DNA of 64,000 nucleotides from Kingdonia uniflora (taxonomy: Eukaryota; Streptophyta; Magnoliopsida; Ranunculales; Circaeasteraceae): positions 310,001 through 374,000 of the forward strand of contig JACGCM010002194.1 of NCBI GenBank assembly GCA_014058105.1, written 5' to 3'. Position numbers and translations under genes: made by a program. The notes below the pieces were generated by a model that was not told the origin of the DNA, did no database searches, and saw nothing but the letters and a program-made list of their open reading frames with translations. Below are positions 41,500 through 52,599 of the stretch, one piece after another (within the stretch, counting starts at the first letter, position 1; every line of letters starts with the position of its first letter).

Positions 41500-42960
41500 A
41501 GTAATGGTTGAAAGAAGGGGATAACAATACAAAGTTTTTTCACGAAGTGGCTAATGCTCATAATAGAATTAACAAGATGAGTAATGTGGAGGTGTCAGGG
41601 GTGTTGTTAGAAGATGAAAAAAATATTCGTAAAGGAGTTATGGAGTATTATTCCGGCCTTTACTTTAAGGATAACTACTTAAGGCCTAGGTTGGATGGAG
41701 TGGCGTTTGATAGGATTTCAGCTGATGAAGCTAATATTTTGGAGGCTTCTATTGAGGAGGATGAAGTTCTGGAGGTGATTCATGGGCTGAATGGAGATAA
41801 GTCTCCAGTCCTGATGGTTTCTCTATGGCTTTTTTAAAATTCTATTTGGATGTTATTAAAGCAGATCTTATATGGCTTTTTTAAAATTCTATTTGGATGT
41901 TATTAAAGCAGATCTTATGGAGGTGATGAAAGATTTCTTTGAAAATGGATATTTGGATTATTGTTCTAATAATACTTTTGTTAATCTGATTCCTAAGGTT
42001 GATGTGGCCGTTAATATCAAAGACTTTGGACCCATTAGCTTGGTGGTAACGTGTATAGGATTATCTCTAGGATCTTAGCTTGTAGAATTAAAAAGTCATT
42101 GTTTTGTTATTTCGGAAGAGCAGGGAGCTTTTGTGCTTGGTTGACAGATTTTGGATGGTATCTTGGTGGATAACGAGAGTTTTGACTTCAAAATTAAGTC
42201 TGGGACTCCCGGAGTTGTGTGTAAAATAGATATGGAGAAAGCGTACGTCACGTTAGTTGGGACTTTGTTGATTATATGTTTTGTAGGATGGGTTTTTGAG
42301 AGAGGTGGAGAGGGTGAGTTTTGCAAGTGTTTTTCTTTCGCTTCCTTCTCTATTTTGGTGAATGGTGCACCGACAGGGTATTTTAGAAGTACGAGGGGGA
42401 TTTGCCAAGGGGACCCTCGCCTTTCCTTTTTATTATTGTGGCTGAGGCGCTTGGGAGGATGATTAGTAGAGCGGCGTTACACAGGAAAATTGAGGGGTTT
42501 AAGGTCGGCCAAGATCAGGTAGAGGTGAAGCAACTTAAGTTTGCAGATGACACCTTAATGTTTCTCGGAGCCTCTATGTATTAGTTACGGTTCTTTCATG
42601 GTCTCTTATATTGTTTTGAGGCACCGTCGGGTCTTTGCATCAATCTCAGTAAGAGTAAGATTATGGGGTTTGCTGAGGTTTCTAGTTTAGGGTCTTTGGC
42701 AGAGACTTTGGGGCGTGGGGTGGACTCTTCTTTCCTCGTACTTGGCTTTGCCGTTGTGAGTGAAGTATAAATCTAAAACAATTTGGGATCCTGTTATTGA
42801 AATATTTTCTAAGAGATTTAGTGGGTGGAAGGCCAAGTACCTATTGAAAAGAGGGAGGGTGACCCTTTTAAAGAGTATTTTATCTAGTCTTCCAGTGTAT
42901 TATATGTCATTGTTTATCCTCTCTAAAGGAGTAGAAAAACGTTAGAATCAATTATGAAAC
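41500..42960 (+). pseudogene. L1 ORF2 reverse transcriptase
   Basis: Starts LKEGDNNTKFFHEVANAHNR, then after the duplication at 41824-41917 comes FENGYLDYCSNNTFVNLIPK, DFGPISLV, CKIDMEKAY (catalytic Asp), FSILVNGAPTGYFRSTRGI and CQGDP, and FADDTLMFLG (the FADD box, 42541-42570). It ends with WKAKYLLKRGRVTLLKSILS and LPVYYMSLF. Several frame changes occur. Confidence 0.85.
41824..41917 (+). repeat. 47-bp tandem duplication inside L1 RT
   Basis: TATGGCTTTTTTAAAATTCT and the following bases up to GCAGATCTTA are repeated exactly, starting at 41824 and 41871. A length of 47 is not a multiple of three, so it shifts the RT frame. Perfect identity suggests a recent event. Confidence 0.9.
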
Positions 42961-43039
42961 ATTTTCTTTGGAATGATACAGTGACGGAGCACAAGATTCA
43001 TCTCATCAAGTTAGCTGGAAGCTGGTTTGTAGGTCTAGA

Positions 43040-44135
43040 GGAAAGAGGGCTGGGTTTGTAAGGAAGTTGTTGAGGCTTTCGGGTGCGGGGTGTGGAAGGT
43101 AGTGATGAAGATTAGTGAGAGTTTTGATAGAAGTGTTAAAATTAGAGTGGGAGTTGGGAACAATGTGAGATTTTGGGAGGATCGGTGGCTCCTTGATTCC
43201 TTGCTTAAAGATTTATACTCTTTGTTATTCTCCTTATCAGATAATCATGAGAATTAAGTGATGAACTTTGAGCATATTGGTATGTCTTAGAATCTCGACT
43301 TTCATAAAAACTTAAATGATTGGGAAATGGAACTGGTAACTTCTCTTGTGGAATAACTGGCTAGCTTTCATCATCGTTCGGGGGAATAGGATAGGATGAT
43401 TTGGATTGAGTATGCCAAATGTTTGTTTTCAGTGAAGACATTTTACAAGGCCTTACATAATTCACCCCATGATACTCCTTCCTTACCTTTTAAGAGTATT
43501 TGGGTTCCTAAGTTGCCTTTTAAGGTGGTTTTTTTTTTCTTGGACTTTGTTCTTAAATAAAGCCCTCACCATTGATAATCTTCGTAAACACAAAATTCTT
43601 GTGATCAGCTTTTCCTCTGTGTAAAAAGAATGGGGAGTTTATTCATCATTTATTTCTTCTTTGCCCTTTCGCCGAGAGTATTTGGATTGAATTGTTTCCC
43701 GGAGCCAACATTTCGTGGCCACATTTTTGAAAATTTTAAGGAGCTCTTCACAAATTGGAATACAAGTAACGCTGCTGGTCATGGTAAGATGTTATGGGAA
43801 TTTCTTCCTTTTGCAGTGATGTAGGCTATTTAGTTGGAGCGGAAGGGAAAAATAAATCGCGAGTTTCAGTCTTGGTGTCTATTTAAGCTCTTATTTTTTA
43901 GTGGAGTAAAGCTACGACGTAATTGCCTGGGTTATCATTTCAGTCTCTCATGCTGAAGTGGAAGAAAACAATTATTGGATCTATTTGATAGGGCTCGGTG
44001 GTGTGGGGTTGTTTTTATATTGTTCCCTTTTTTTTATTTGCCGTTTTTTCTTGTTCCTCCTCGTGGAGAGGCGTGATTTTTTGCCTTTCTTTTTGTTTTT
44101 TGGATCCTTTCATCAACAAAATTTACAATTATAGA
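43040..44135 (+). pseudogene. L1 ORF2 C-terminal region (zf-RVT)
   Basis: Traces in different frames: VRVGVGNNVRFWEDRWL, YKALHNSPHDTPSLPFKS, SIWVPKLPFKVVFF, then the zinc-finger-like part near 43600-43720 (CVKRMGSLFIIYFFFAL) and the usual C-terminal LFDRARWCGVVFILF near 43980. The order matches the end of plant L1 ORF2. Confidence 0.7.
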
Positions 44136-44155
44136 AAAAAGAAAAGAAAAAGAAG

Positions 44156-45840
44156 ATTAGTAATGTTGGTTCTAATCCATCCTAGATTTTTGGTCTTCAA
44201 TTCAGTAGATTGTATTAATCTATTATCTGAGCCTACAAGGCCTGCTTGGCAGTCCTAACCATTTAGGAACAACGCGGCTCCGAGCCGACGTAATAAGCTT
44301 ATTCTTATAATTGCGACAACCGTCGTATTTTTATAACGCAACGGTACCAAGTAAACAACCAAGTTAAGCAACAATCATCATATTAATCTCCACGTAGTAC
44401 ACTACAGAACCTTAAGTCAATATTTTGTACTGATTTTTTTGCCCCTGAAATCTACATAAATTATTAGGTATGCCATTATAATGTTTGTTCATGGTTGGGC
44501 CACGTTTTCTGATGTCATGAACTGCATAAGAAAATAATAGTAGAAAAATGGTAGGGACATGTGACATTTTAAATTTTCTTTACCTACTTATCCTACGCTT
44601 CCAGGAATACTGTAAGTGTGTAAGACGCCATCAAAAATCTTAACGTTGCGAGGAGTTTCATCTTGGAAGGGTATGGTAAAAGAGGAGTTGCATGCACATG
44701 GCCGCAGGTGGCTGCACTAGTGTGGATATAAATGTATTGATACTAGCAAGGTGATGGAGTTTTCCAGTTTTAAGTTACTTAGCAGTAACTGAAGAGTATG
44801 CACTATTTTTGGACGATATTATTGTGGGCTTTGTACAAAAGCAACCTCTGGAAAAGTGTATGCAGTATAATAAAAAATATGAAGGAGAAAGAGAATAGGT
44901 AAGTAAAAGTAATGAGAGTGGAGTGACAAGGTTTAGTAGGAAAAAAACTATAACAGTGATCTAGGGATGAGAGAGCTGCCCCAGCTAAAATTTCAAGCTT
45001 ATATATGAAGGGGATACTGAGGATCTCACAACATTCACTTATGGGATAGCACAGAAGTCAGGTATATCTACTACCTCAACTTCTAACTACAAGTCTGATG
45101 CTAATTTTGACTCACTTCCTAGAGGTGCCTTGGCCATGGAGGAGAAATTCACTCCTTTTTATTCAAGAGGGGGATGATATTTTCCTTATTCCTTCCTACA
45201 AACCGAAATCATTACCTTTATTGCCTCTAAGATTAACCGGGACCCAGGTTAGTTTTGTGTTGACCCTCTCAATGTAGTTAGGCTACAGATCATTTATCAA
45301 TAGACAAACACTGTTGGGTGCTACTCATGAGACATTAGATTCTAAGTATCTAATAGACTCTTGCCAAAAAAATGAGACTCGTACTAATTATTGCACGAAC
45401 CTTGCACTAAAAGATGTTCAATATGGTTCAAATGAAAATGAATGCATGGATTAGATGATGGGGTGATAGACATATGGATTAGGGAGGAACGAGATGTAGG
45501 GTGCAAACTCGACAGTGAATTCAGGTAAGGCCGAGTATTCTTATAAAATAGTTGAGAGGTTCTATTCCTGGGGTGTCAGACTAGGTTTGACTCATGACAA
45601 AGTAGTGGAGTTGAATGTGAATCGGATGAGACGTTTTGGAAAGAGGAGTACGAGGATCTGATAAGGGCAGTACAGAACTCATCAGCTACAGTCGCGAGGG
45701 TTTAATTTCTCACAATTCGGATGGGAAGATATTGGATAATTGGGGGGGGGGGGGGGGGGGCCTTGTTGTCGTGTATGCATTGGATCTTGATCAGGGCGTG
45801 AGGTTGATAATACACCTGAATGAGAACAAACAATAACTTT
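44156..45840. other. Unassigned sequence, possibly old LINE ORF1 remnants
   Basis: No intact gene. Plus-strand translation around 45050-45600 has runs such as EEKFTPFYSRGG and QVSFVLTLSM that could be LINE ORF1 remnants because LINE endonuclease sequence follows at 46100. The evidence is positional only. Confidence 0.3.
45742..45760. repeat. Poly(G) run of 19 bases
   Basis: T followed by nineteen uninterrupted G, in a moderate-GC context. It may form a G-quadruplex. It could also be a sequencing or assembly artefact. Confidence 0.85.
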
Positions 45841-45844
45841 CTTG

Positions 45845-46640
45845 TTTGGCGATTGGGTCTCCAAAAGGACATAAGCTAGAATGTTCCGGAGAAAGTTTCA
45901 TCGATACTCGAGAAGGTTTCAACCTCTTCTTAGGGCAGGGGAATTTATACATGGGGACCTCTAAAATCCTGGCAGAAGGTGCAAAAAAAAAATGGAGATC
46001 GGAGAAGGATAGTTCAAAGTTGCACATGTAGGCCTGTTATTTTTACATTTTTATGGCGGAGAGGAATCTTTAGAAGTAGGAACAAGAAGAGGGAGGGCAA
46101 ATCACACAGTTTTAACATTTTATCATGGAACATGAGGGGGGCTATCAGTGTCAGCGTGGCTGAAGAGAGAGGTAGTCGAGGGAGTGGTTAATGATCACGA
46201 ACGACACGTTGTCACGATTCGAAGAAACTAAGTTGTTATAGTTACTTAGTGATTGTTGACTCATTATTTTCTTGATGATTGCTAATCTGTTATAGTAATT
46301 TAATGGTTGCCTAGTAAATGTGATTGCTAACTTTCTTGTATGTTCTTTTTGACTAACATAATATTTTGTAGTCTGAAATTAATTGGAAGCAAAGTTTCAT
46401 TAATTCACCAATAAATGTATGCATTTTGTTTGCTTCTAAAATTGTCCTTTAATTTTTATTTCTTTGCCTCTCTATGATATTTTATTATTGCATGAATGAT
46501 TAGTGTGTGTTTCTCTCAAATGTATATGCTGGAAAATAATTTGGCAAAACCAATGAATTGAAGAAACAATAAAAAAATTGAATCCAATCAAGAAAATGGG
46601 ATTTATAAATTTTCTCAATATAATCTACTAACAATAAAGG
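45845..46640 (+). repeat. L1-type LINE fragment, copy 2 of a duplicated family
   Basis: Contains the endonuclease start as ILSWNMRG (TTTTATCATGGAACATGAGG near 46116-46135), and shares several blocks in order with 33620-34530. After the coding part both copies continue with the same non-coding blocks (AATTGGAAGC...GTTTCATTA). The repeat therefore includes more than LINE coding sequence. Confidence 0.6.
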
Positions 46641-47225
46641 CTAACGCCTTTATTCATCTAAATTTAGCAAATGTCCAATTCTCTTAAGACTCCCCGAAGA
46701 ACAAACTAAATATTCTAAAATAAATCAATAAATTTAAAGTTCTAAAATAATATACATTTTAAAAAATATACTAAATATTCTAAATCAATCTTAATAATTT
46801 AGGAAACTATATAAAATAAATTAATATACAATTAAAATAACAAACTAAATATCTTAGATCAATCTTAATAACTTAGGAAACTATATAAATAAGATAAAAT
46901 TAGCATAAAAATAAAAATACCGTATAGTTTAGGGACATGTCATCGGGGAGAGAGGCTAAGGGGCATCCATGTGACGCGTATGTGCCCTCACATCATATAC
47001 CTTCCTTTAGAAGAGTTCGACCGCAAATTTACAAGATAAGGCAACTAGGAGAATTCGTCCATGAATTCAAACTACCAATATATGATTATGGTATTTTCAC
47101 TGATCTTTCCATTGCGAACACACTTGAATCTTGGATGTCGCACAAATATATATACAAAATATCAATTTAAAAGTTTAGAAATACCTAATAATGCCACCGT
47201 GACTTATGCAATGATGGTACGTCAT
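46641..47225. other. AT-rich sequence with short repeats, no gene seen
   Basis: Words such as CTAAATATTCTAAA and TAATAA(T/C)TTAGGAAACTATATA recur two or three times between 46690 and 46900. A similar run, ending in TTTTAGGGACAT, appears again at 48930-49035. This suggests another dispersed repeat. Confidence 0.4.
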
Positions 47226-47227
47226 GC

Positions 47228-47603
47228 TCATGATATCTTTCTAAAAAATCCTATACCTACTAATGTCACCGTTAGGTAGAGAGCCAACTGCTTCCAGTTT
47301 GACCAGCAAATGAGGTGGACTAATTCGAAAAAACCTTCGTCTTCCTTCTTTAAAACCTTGTTGATTTTTTTTACCGTAATTTCAGGAAAGCTAGGATTAG
47401 TATGCTCCTCTAATTTCTCAATCTTTATGAGTTTTATAGATCTTGATGTAAGCAAGTAGGCCCACATGTATAACCCAAGATAATAAAAAATCACACTTCA
47501 TCGACATTGGCACATTGAAGTGAATAACAAGTTTGGAGAAGAGAGTAACATGCAATGGGCCAGTGGGTTCAAATATCAATAAGGGACTCACTTTTGATGA
47601 CAT
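47228..47603 (-). pseudogene. Weak reticulon-like coding remnant
   Basis: Two overlapping minus-strand frames give FEPTGPLHVTLFSKLVIHFN and then LYMWAYLLTSRSIKLIKIE, NPSFPEITVKKINKVLKKE and WKQLALYLTVTLVGI. The pattern hydrophobic hairpin, P-x-x-PEI-x-V, charged stretch, second hydrophobic hairpin resembles plant reticulon-like proteins. The match is by eye and weak. Confidence 0.25.
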
Positions 47604-47922
47604 CGACCTGCTAATTAGGTTAGTGTTTAATCGTTAAAGTTTTGCTTTCCTACTTTAATTTACAATACAACATATCAACATTTGAATTCACTCAGAAAGA
47701 TCCATTTCTGGAGTTTGTTTCATTTAGTGTCTAGAGTAGGCATCAGCATTATCTCGTGGTTATTCGGCGTCAGTGAATGCACGTGGAGCGACTACAGCTG
47801 GACTGACTGTCTTTGAATAGGTAAGTGGATTTCTAAACTCTTTGTTCTAAAAAGTCAAGCCGCTATATTTTACAGAGTGAAAAAGGGATAAGAATGTCTA
47901 TTTACTGAAAATATAAGTTGTA

Positions 47923-48199
47923 TTCGAATAACCTTTAATGTTGTTCGAATATGTTGCAACAGATAGAATTGTATTCGAACAGAATTACTTCTGTTCGAAT
48001 AACTTTCAGCAGTTGCATTTATATTCGAATAGACTGTTTGTTGTTCGAATAACTTTTAACAGTTACTTCTCTCTTCGAATAGAATAACTGTTGTTCGAAT
48101 AATTTTCAACAGTTACTTCTCTGTTCGAATAGAATAACTGTTGTTCGAATAATCTTCACCAGATAGACTTCTGTTCGAATAGATTGATTTCTATTCGAA
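47923..48199. repeat. 50-bp tandem array with two TTCGAA sites per unit
   Basis: TTCGAA starts at 47923, 47944, 47974, 47994, 48024, 48044, 48074, 48094, 48124, 48144, 48174 and 48194. Apart from the first, spacings alternate 30 and 20 bp without exception, so the unit is 50 bp over about 5.5 copies. The best-conserved unit contains TTCGAATAGAATAACTGTTG followed by TTCGAATAA. Sequence between sites has drifted but the spacing has not. Confidence 0.92.
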
Positions 48200-48700
48200 C
48201 AGAGCCCGTGTTTTCTGTTTTACTATTTAAGACATACTTGCCTTTTTCAATGACTCACTTCTTGAAAAACCTATTTTGTTTGGAGGCTTGATTTTTAAGA
48301 GTGAAGAGAGATCGATCTTTGAGAGATTCAAGAGAGAATCAAATCACTCAATCTTGAATCAATCAATTGATCAAGAAATCTTTGTCATGCATTGAAGAAC
48401 TTGAGCGATTCAAGAATAAGAGCTTCGACGTGAGATTGGAGCGAGGCGTTGCGAAAACGCGGAATTGATTGCAAGAAGATTCATTGGGAGAGAGATAACC
48501 ATGAGAAGTGCTTATCGAGTCTGTAAGTGATTAAATTATTGTAATTTTTTTTCAATAGTGGATTGTTTAGCTGTCGAGTGACTCGATAGCGACCTGTGGG
48601 TTTTTTTCTCCTGAGAAAGGTTTCCCAGAGGGTTAAAAAAAATCTTTGCTTTGCCTTTAATTTCCATTGCTTGCTTGACATTAGATAATAGTATAGACTT
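48200..48700 (+). repeat. LTR-like sequence (R/U5-like) next to the TTCGAA array
   Basis: Features typical of the transcribed end of plant Copia LTRs: AAGAGAGAATCAAATC-type leader, a junction ATAGTGGATTGTTTAGCTGT, then TTTTTTTCTCCTGAGAAAGG, TTTCCCAGAGGGTT and AAATCTTTGCTTTG. It ends near CTTGCTTGACA at about 48680. No PBS or gag is seen after it, so it may be a solo LTR with the array as its U3. Class uncertain. Confidence 0.35.
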
Positions 48701-51050
48701 GAATTTGGTCAAGTCTTGATCATTAATTCAGAGGCTTTAGGATCTTTCGATTTAGACCTAAAACGATCGAAATTGGCTAGTCTCAGGCGACTAGTAATTT
48801 CACACTCATGAAAATTAAATTGCTTAATTCCCACATCATCGTCTATTGTTGGTTTCTAATTCTCTTAGGATATTCCGAAAGTGATCCTATCAAAGTAAAT
48901 GATACTAAATGACCAAAAGTCTTAGAATATGGAAATGTAATAACAAGCTAAATATTCTAAAACACCAATCTAATAATCTAGAAATCTTATAGAATAAATT
49001 GATCATGAAAATAAAGAAGATTTTAGGGACATAACATCCAGGACAGGCAGAGGGTGCCTTGGGTTTGTATGACTCGTGTCGATATGAAAATTGAATTTTT
49101 TTCATCTAGTCTCATTGTGAACAGTTTGTAAAGATGCTTAGGAAGTTGGAGCCTCTTTGTTCTATCAGCTTTAATAATTCTCTTCATCATGGCAGGGTTC
49201 TTTGGTGAGCAATGAAAGTCTACCTTTAACCAAACGCAAACAGTATGTAACCTCAGCTATTACTAGTGATCTGAATTTTATGTCTTTATTACTCTATTGA
49301 ATACATAGATGTTATTGTGGTATAATGTCAGTTTTTTATTATTGTTGTTTTTATAATAAAAGGCAAAGAAAGATAAACATGAGGAAATCGGATTTATAAC
49401 TCAGAGGGGTCTAACACGGTGTAGATACGGTGGAAAGAATAAGGGTTTGAAATAGTTAAGTAGAGAGATAAATGAGAGGCGACTTTGGCGAACGACAACG
49501 CTTGTTATCTAGTCTCTCTTTGCGAGACAATAACAAGGATTATATCTTTAAAATGATGAGTAGAGTTCAAATGGGAGAAGGTAATATCAGATCAAAATAT
49601 AGGATATAAAAATATCATATTTATGTCAGTTTTTCTCCCAGTTGTAAAGGTGAATTTGTCGAATGAATTGAAGTGAATCCCTTTAATCAGACTAGTCCAT
49701 TTGTGCATGGATTGCTTGCATAAGATATCCAATCCATATCGCGATTTTCCTCTTTATCCCGTGATTTACTTTCTAGAAACGTCCAATATTTTGGACCATA
49801 TGAACCCAGATTATGGATAAATTATTGAAAGCCAAAAATTCTACTATTGTGGGTTAATTTTCAAAATTCATTTTTTCCCTTGAATTTTAAAACAAAATTT
49901 CGGGAAAATGGATTTAAAAAATATGATCAATTTTTTTTTCTTTTGAACTTTTGAAAATATGATTTCATAATTTCCTATTTTGGGAAATTCATCTAAAATG
50001 AACCTTAGTTTTAGAGAGAAGAAAAAAAAAAGGGTTTTCAAGCACATGGATTCTTCTTTTTCTTGTGATTTTCTTTTTTACTATGATCTTTTTACGTTGA
50101 GCTTATTCTTTAGGGATTTTAGGAAGAGATTCGAACATTTTAGAGATTGGGAGATAGAGAAATGTGTGTTTGTAGAGAAAGAGAGGGACTTTAATCTCTT
50201 ATGCCACATACGAGAAAAATATTAGGTGGCTCATATATTTGGTTATGCTAGCTCATATTTAATCTCAACCATGCCTTTACAATATATGTGACCGGCTCCC
50301 AATTACATATATGTAATAGCCAAATCGTGTTACAATGACACGGATTACGCCTTTTAACAAAAATTTCTCTATCTTTGGCACTAATCCCCTTTAGCGGTGT
50401 GTTTCTATAATGTATACAAAGTACATTTTTGACAACTTTTTTGACCACATTTTTCCGAAAACATATTTATTGGTTGAATCAAGACTTGATTTTTTGTTAA
50501 CATGATCTAATAAACATATAGCATCTCCACCAAAAATCAAGTATTTTCGATTCTTCATACACCACCGAAAATGAATTACAATTTTTGATAGATTATGAGG
50601 CGTCCATTATGTCAAACTATATTTGACGGTCTTAAAACATTTTGAAAACTTTGAATTTTGGTAGGGAATGATCTATATGTTAATGAGATTATGCTCACAA
50701 AAAATAAGTCTGAATTCAACCTACAAGTGTGTTTTTGAATATCGTTGAAAGAAATGTTGTCAAAATCTCTCTCTGTATCTTCTTTTTTCTAACAAAATTA
50801 GTTGTAACTTGTTTTAACAAATTCCGCGGAATCATTTGATAAAGTGGTAAGTTAGAATCCTAGCATGTTGTGATAGAAAGTACTAATTAACATGTCATCT
50901 TCAGTGGGTCGAATGGTGTTTTTTGGTATTGAAAAACAATGCTCTATTACCGCATTGAAAAATGATGCTCTATTACCGCGGACATGAGCCAACTTAGTCT
51001 CATATGGCTGAATTAAAGTAGTTAGATGGTTATTACGAGTCGAGTACTTT
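48701..51050. other. Unassigned AT-rich sequence, no gene seen
   Basis: Only short frames. 50920-50985 holds a direct duplication of (G/C)A(A/T)TGAAAAA...ATGCTCTATTACCGC (two copies about 34 bp apart). I find no upstream exons for the transporter fragment at 51126. Confidence 0.45.
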
Positions 51051-51125
51051 CTCAATATGTTTTTTCATTGGAGTTTACGAGCCAAACCTTTATTAACTTC
51101 CGTAATTTGCCATTATCAATGCAGT

Positions 51126-51791
51126 AAATTGGAAGAGTTCCATTTCATGCTAGGAGTCCTCCCGATTTGGTGTGCTGGAACCATCACATACTTCGCATTC
51201 TTCCGCACCGTTTCAGATTCAATTCTTCGACCAAAGATTGGGGATCGACTTTTCTCAGAAAGCTCTGATGTGGGATTGTTTCTCACCACTTACGTGATAT
51301 CGATAGTACTTTCTCAGTGTGTGAATGTACCATTTTACACGGGACAACAGAGATTTACATTGAAAATGGGATTCCTTTTGTTATATTCATGCACAACCGT
51401 TGGACTTCTGTCAACGGGGGAAAACATTCATCTGGTGCTAACAAATGCAGATTACGGAACAAGGATGGTTGGAATGCTATTTTTGATTCTGTTAATGCCA
51501 CAGATATGCATACTAATTATAGCAGTGAGATGCAATAATATCCGTCTCGGGCTAAGAGAGTGGTATGATAACAAGGTACTTGAAAGCAGATTCAATATAT
51601 GTTCATACTTCTGGGCAATGCAAATTTTATGGTTAGTTGTAGTCATGTTCATAATCCATGAGATCCGTGATAGAGTTAACAGTAGTTTGGTAGCAAACTG
51701 GAAAGCTTGTGGGGTTCTTGTTGGATTGAGTACTTGCAACTTTCTGTATTTTACTGTTTGTTGTCGAGTAGCGGGGCCCGTCCCTGAATAA
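51126..51791 (+). pseudogene. Last-exon-like fragment of an NPF (NRT1/PTR) family transporter
   Basis: The region is open for about 220 codons and can be read from an acceptor, TATCAATGCAG at 51116-51126. It begins KLEEFHFMLGVLPIWCAGTI, like the V-E-E-x-K...PIW start of the last NPF exon. Hydrophobic segments follow: FLTTYVISIVLSQCV, MGFLLLYSCTTVGLL, MVGMLFLILLMPQICILII, FWAMQILWLVVVMFIIHEI and GVLVGLSTCNFLYFTV, giving about five membrane helices. It ends with a stop at 51789. NPF proteins move nitrate, peptides or hormones at membranes. The first half of the protein is missing from at least 2 kb upstream, so this is probably a gene fragment that has stayed open. The family call is by eye. 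Confidence 0.5.
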
Positions 51792-52169
51792 GCTTATCTT
51801 GCTTTAGAATGGGAGATATGTAAATGACTTGATTTAAACCTGCAAGTTATTGGTAATAGTTAAGTATGCTATTTTGTTATACCAAGGATTTAGTGAGTTC
51901 TACCACTATTATGTCGACCAATATGGTTGGATTAGTTTAATGTAATGTTTTATGATTGTGCAGATGGATATGGAGGTATGAGTATGTACTATGTCGGTGA
52001 GGCTAATGGTGGGCAATTAATGGGAACCAAAAACGACAGAACTGTATTTACTGTTCTATTTGGAGAAATGTCATTTTGTATTCGATTTTGGATGGTGATG
52101 TTAGCGTACAGGATTAGAAGTTTAGTTTTGTTGGAAAGTGGAGCTATCCCAATGATAATATGAACGAAA
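51792..52169. other. Downstream of NPF-like exon, short open frame, no clear gene
   Basis: A 72-codon frame at 51945-52163 (MFYDCADGYGGMSMYYVGEA...) has glycine and aromatic residues but no motif I know. It could be transporter-associated 3' sequence or chance. Confidence 0.25.
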
Positions 52170-52414
52170 TGTTACACGGTTTGGTGGGCCCTCACGGTGA
52201 AGTGGGTTGGGCGTTGGGCTACTACTGACTACTGACCCCTGTAAGGTTCTGTTTAGGGAGAGAGAGAGGCCTAGGAGTCTCCACTATAAATATAGGGAGA
52301 CTCCCCTACTATATAACTAATGATGCTTATGATGTTTTGGCCTTTTGGAGCCCTAATAGAATCTCTCTACTTCTCTTTATATGTTCTCTCATATTGACTT
52401 ATTAGACGATTACA
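52170..52414 (+). repeat. Copia-type LTR, plus strand, solo or truncated
   Basis: Starts TGTTACACGGTTTGGTGG and ends GACGATTACA, 245 bp, with a TATAAATA box at 52285. It is directly followed by CGTTATAAAACACG, close to the CGTTATCAGCAC that follows the 5' LTR of both Copia 1 and Copia 2. No gag follows, so it is a 5' LTR stub of a related element in the opposite orientation. Confidence 0.5.
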
Positions 52415-52599
52415 CGTTATAAAACACGTTTGTTGTTCCTTCGAGCACAAATTCTTAGTATTTGAGCTTATCATGGGTAATAATCTCTTGTTATTCATAA
52501 CTTTTGGATCAAGATAATCCTAAAAACACATTTTTTTTAATAAGATTAAAAATCTAGATCTACAATTATACATGTTTATTTTTTAATTTTTTTTTCAAG

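Larger units (their letters stand above)
38500..44155 (+). mobile_element. Plant L1-type LINE, degenerate, with a nested TIR element
   Basis: In order: ORF1-like sequence, AP endonuclease, RT, and the Cys/His-rich zf-RVT region of plant L1s, ending in A-rich AGAAAAAAGAAAAGAAAAAG at about 44136-44155. The endonuclease is interrupted by a 974-bp TIR element. Stops, frameshifts and a 47-bp duplication inactivate it. The 5' edge is uncertain. Confidence 0.8.

Noticed and set aside
47923..48199. GTTCGAAT repeats as tRNA genes or Pol III B boxes
   Set aside because: The sites resemble the T-loop consensus but lack the flanking T-stem, D arm and acceptor arms, and repeat every 20/30 bp.
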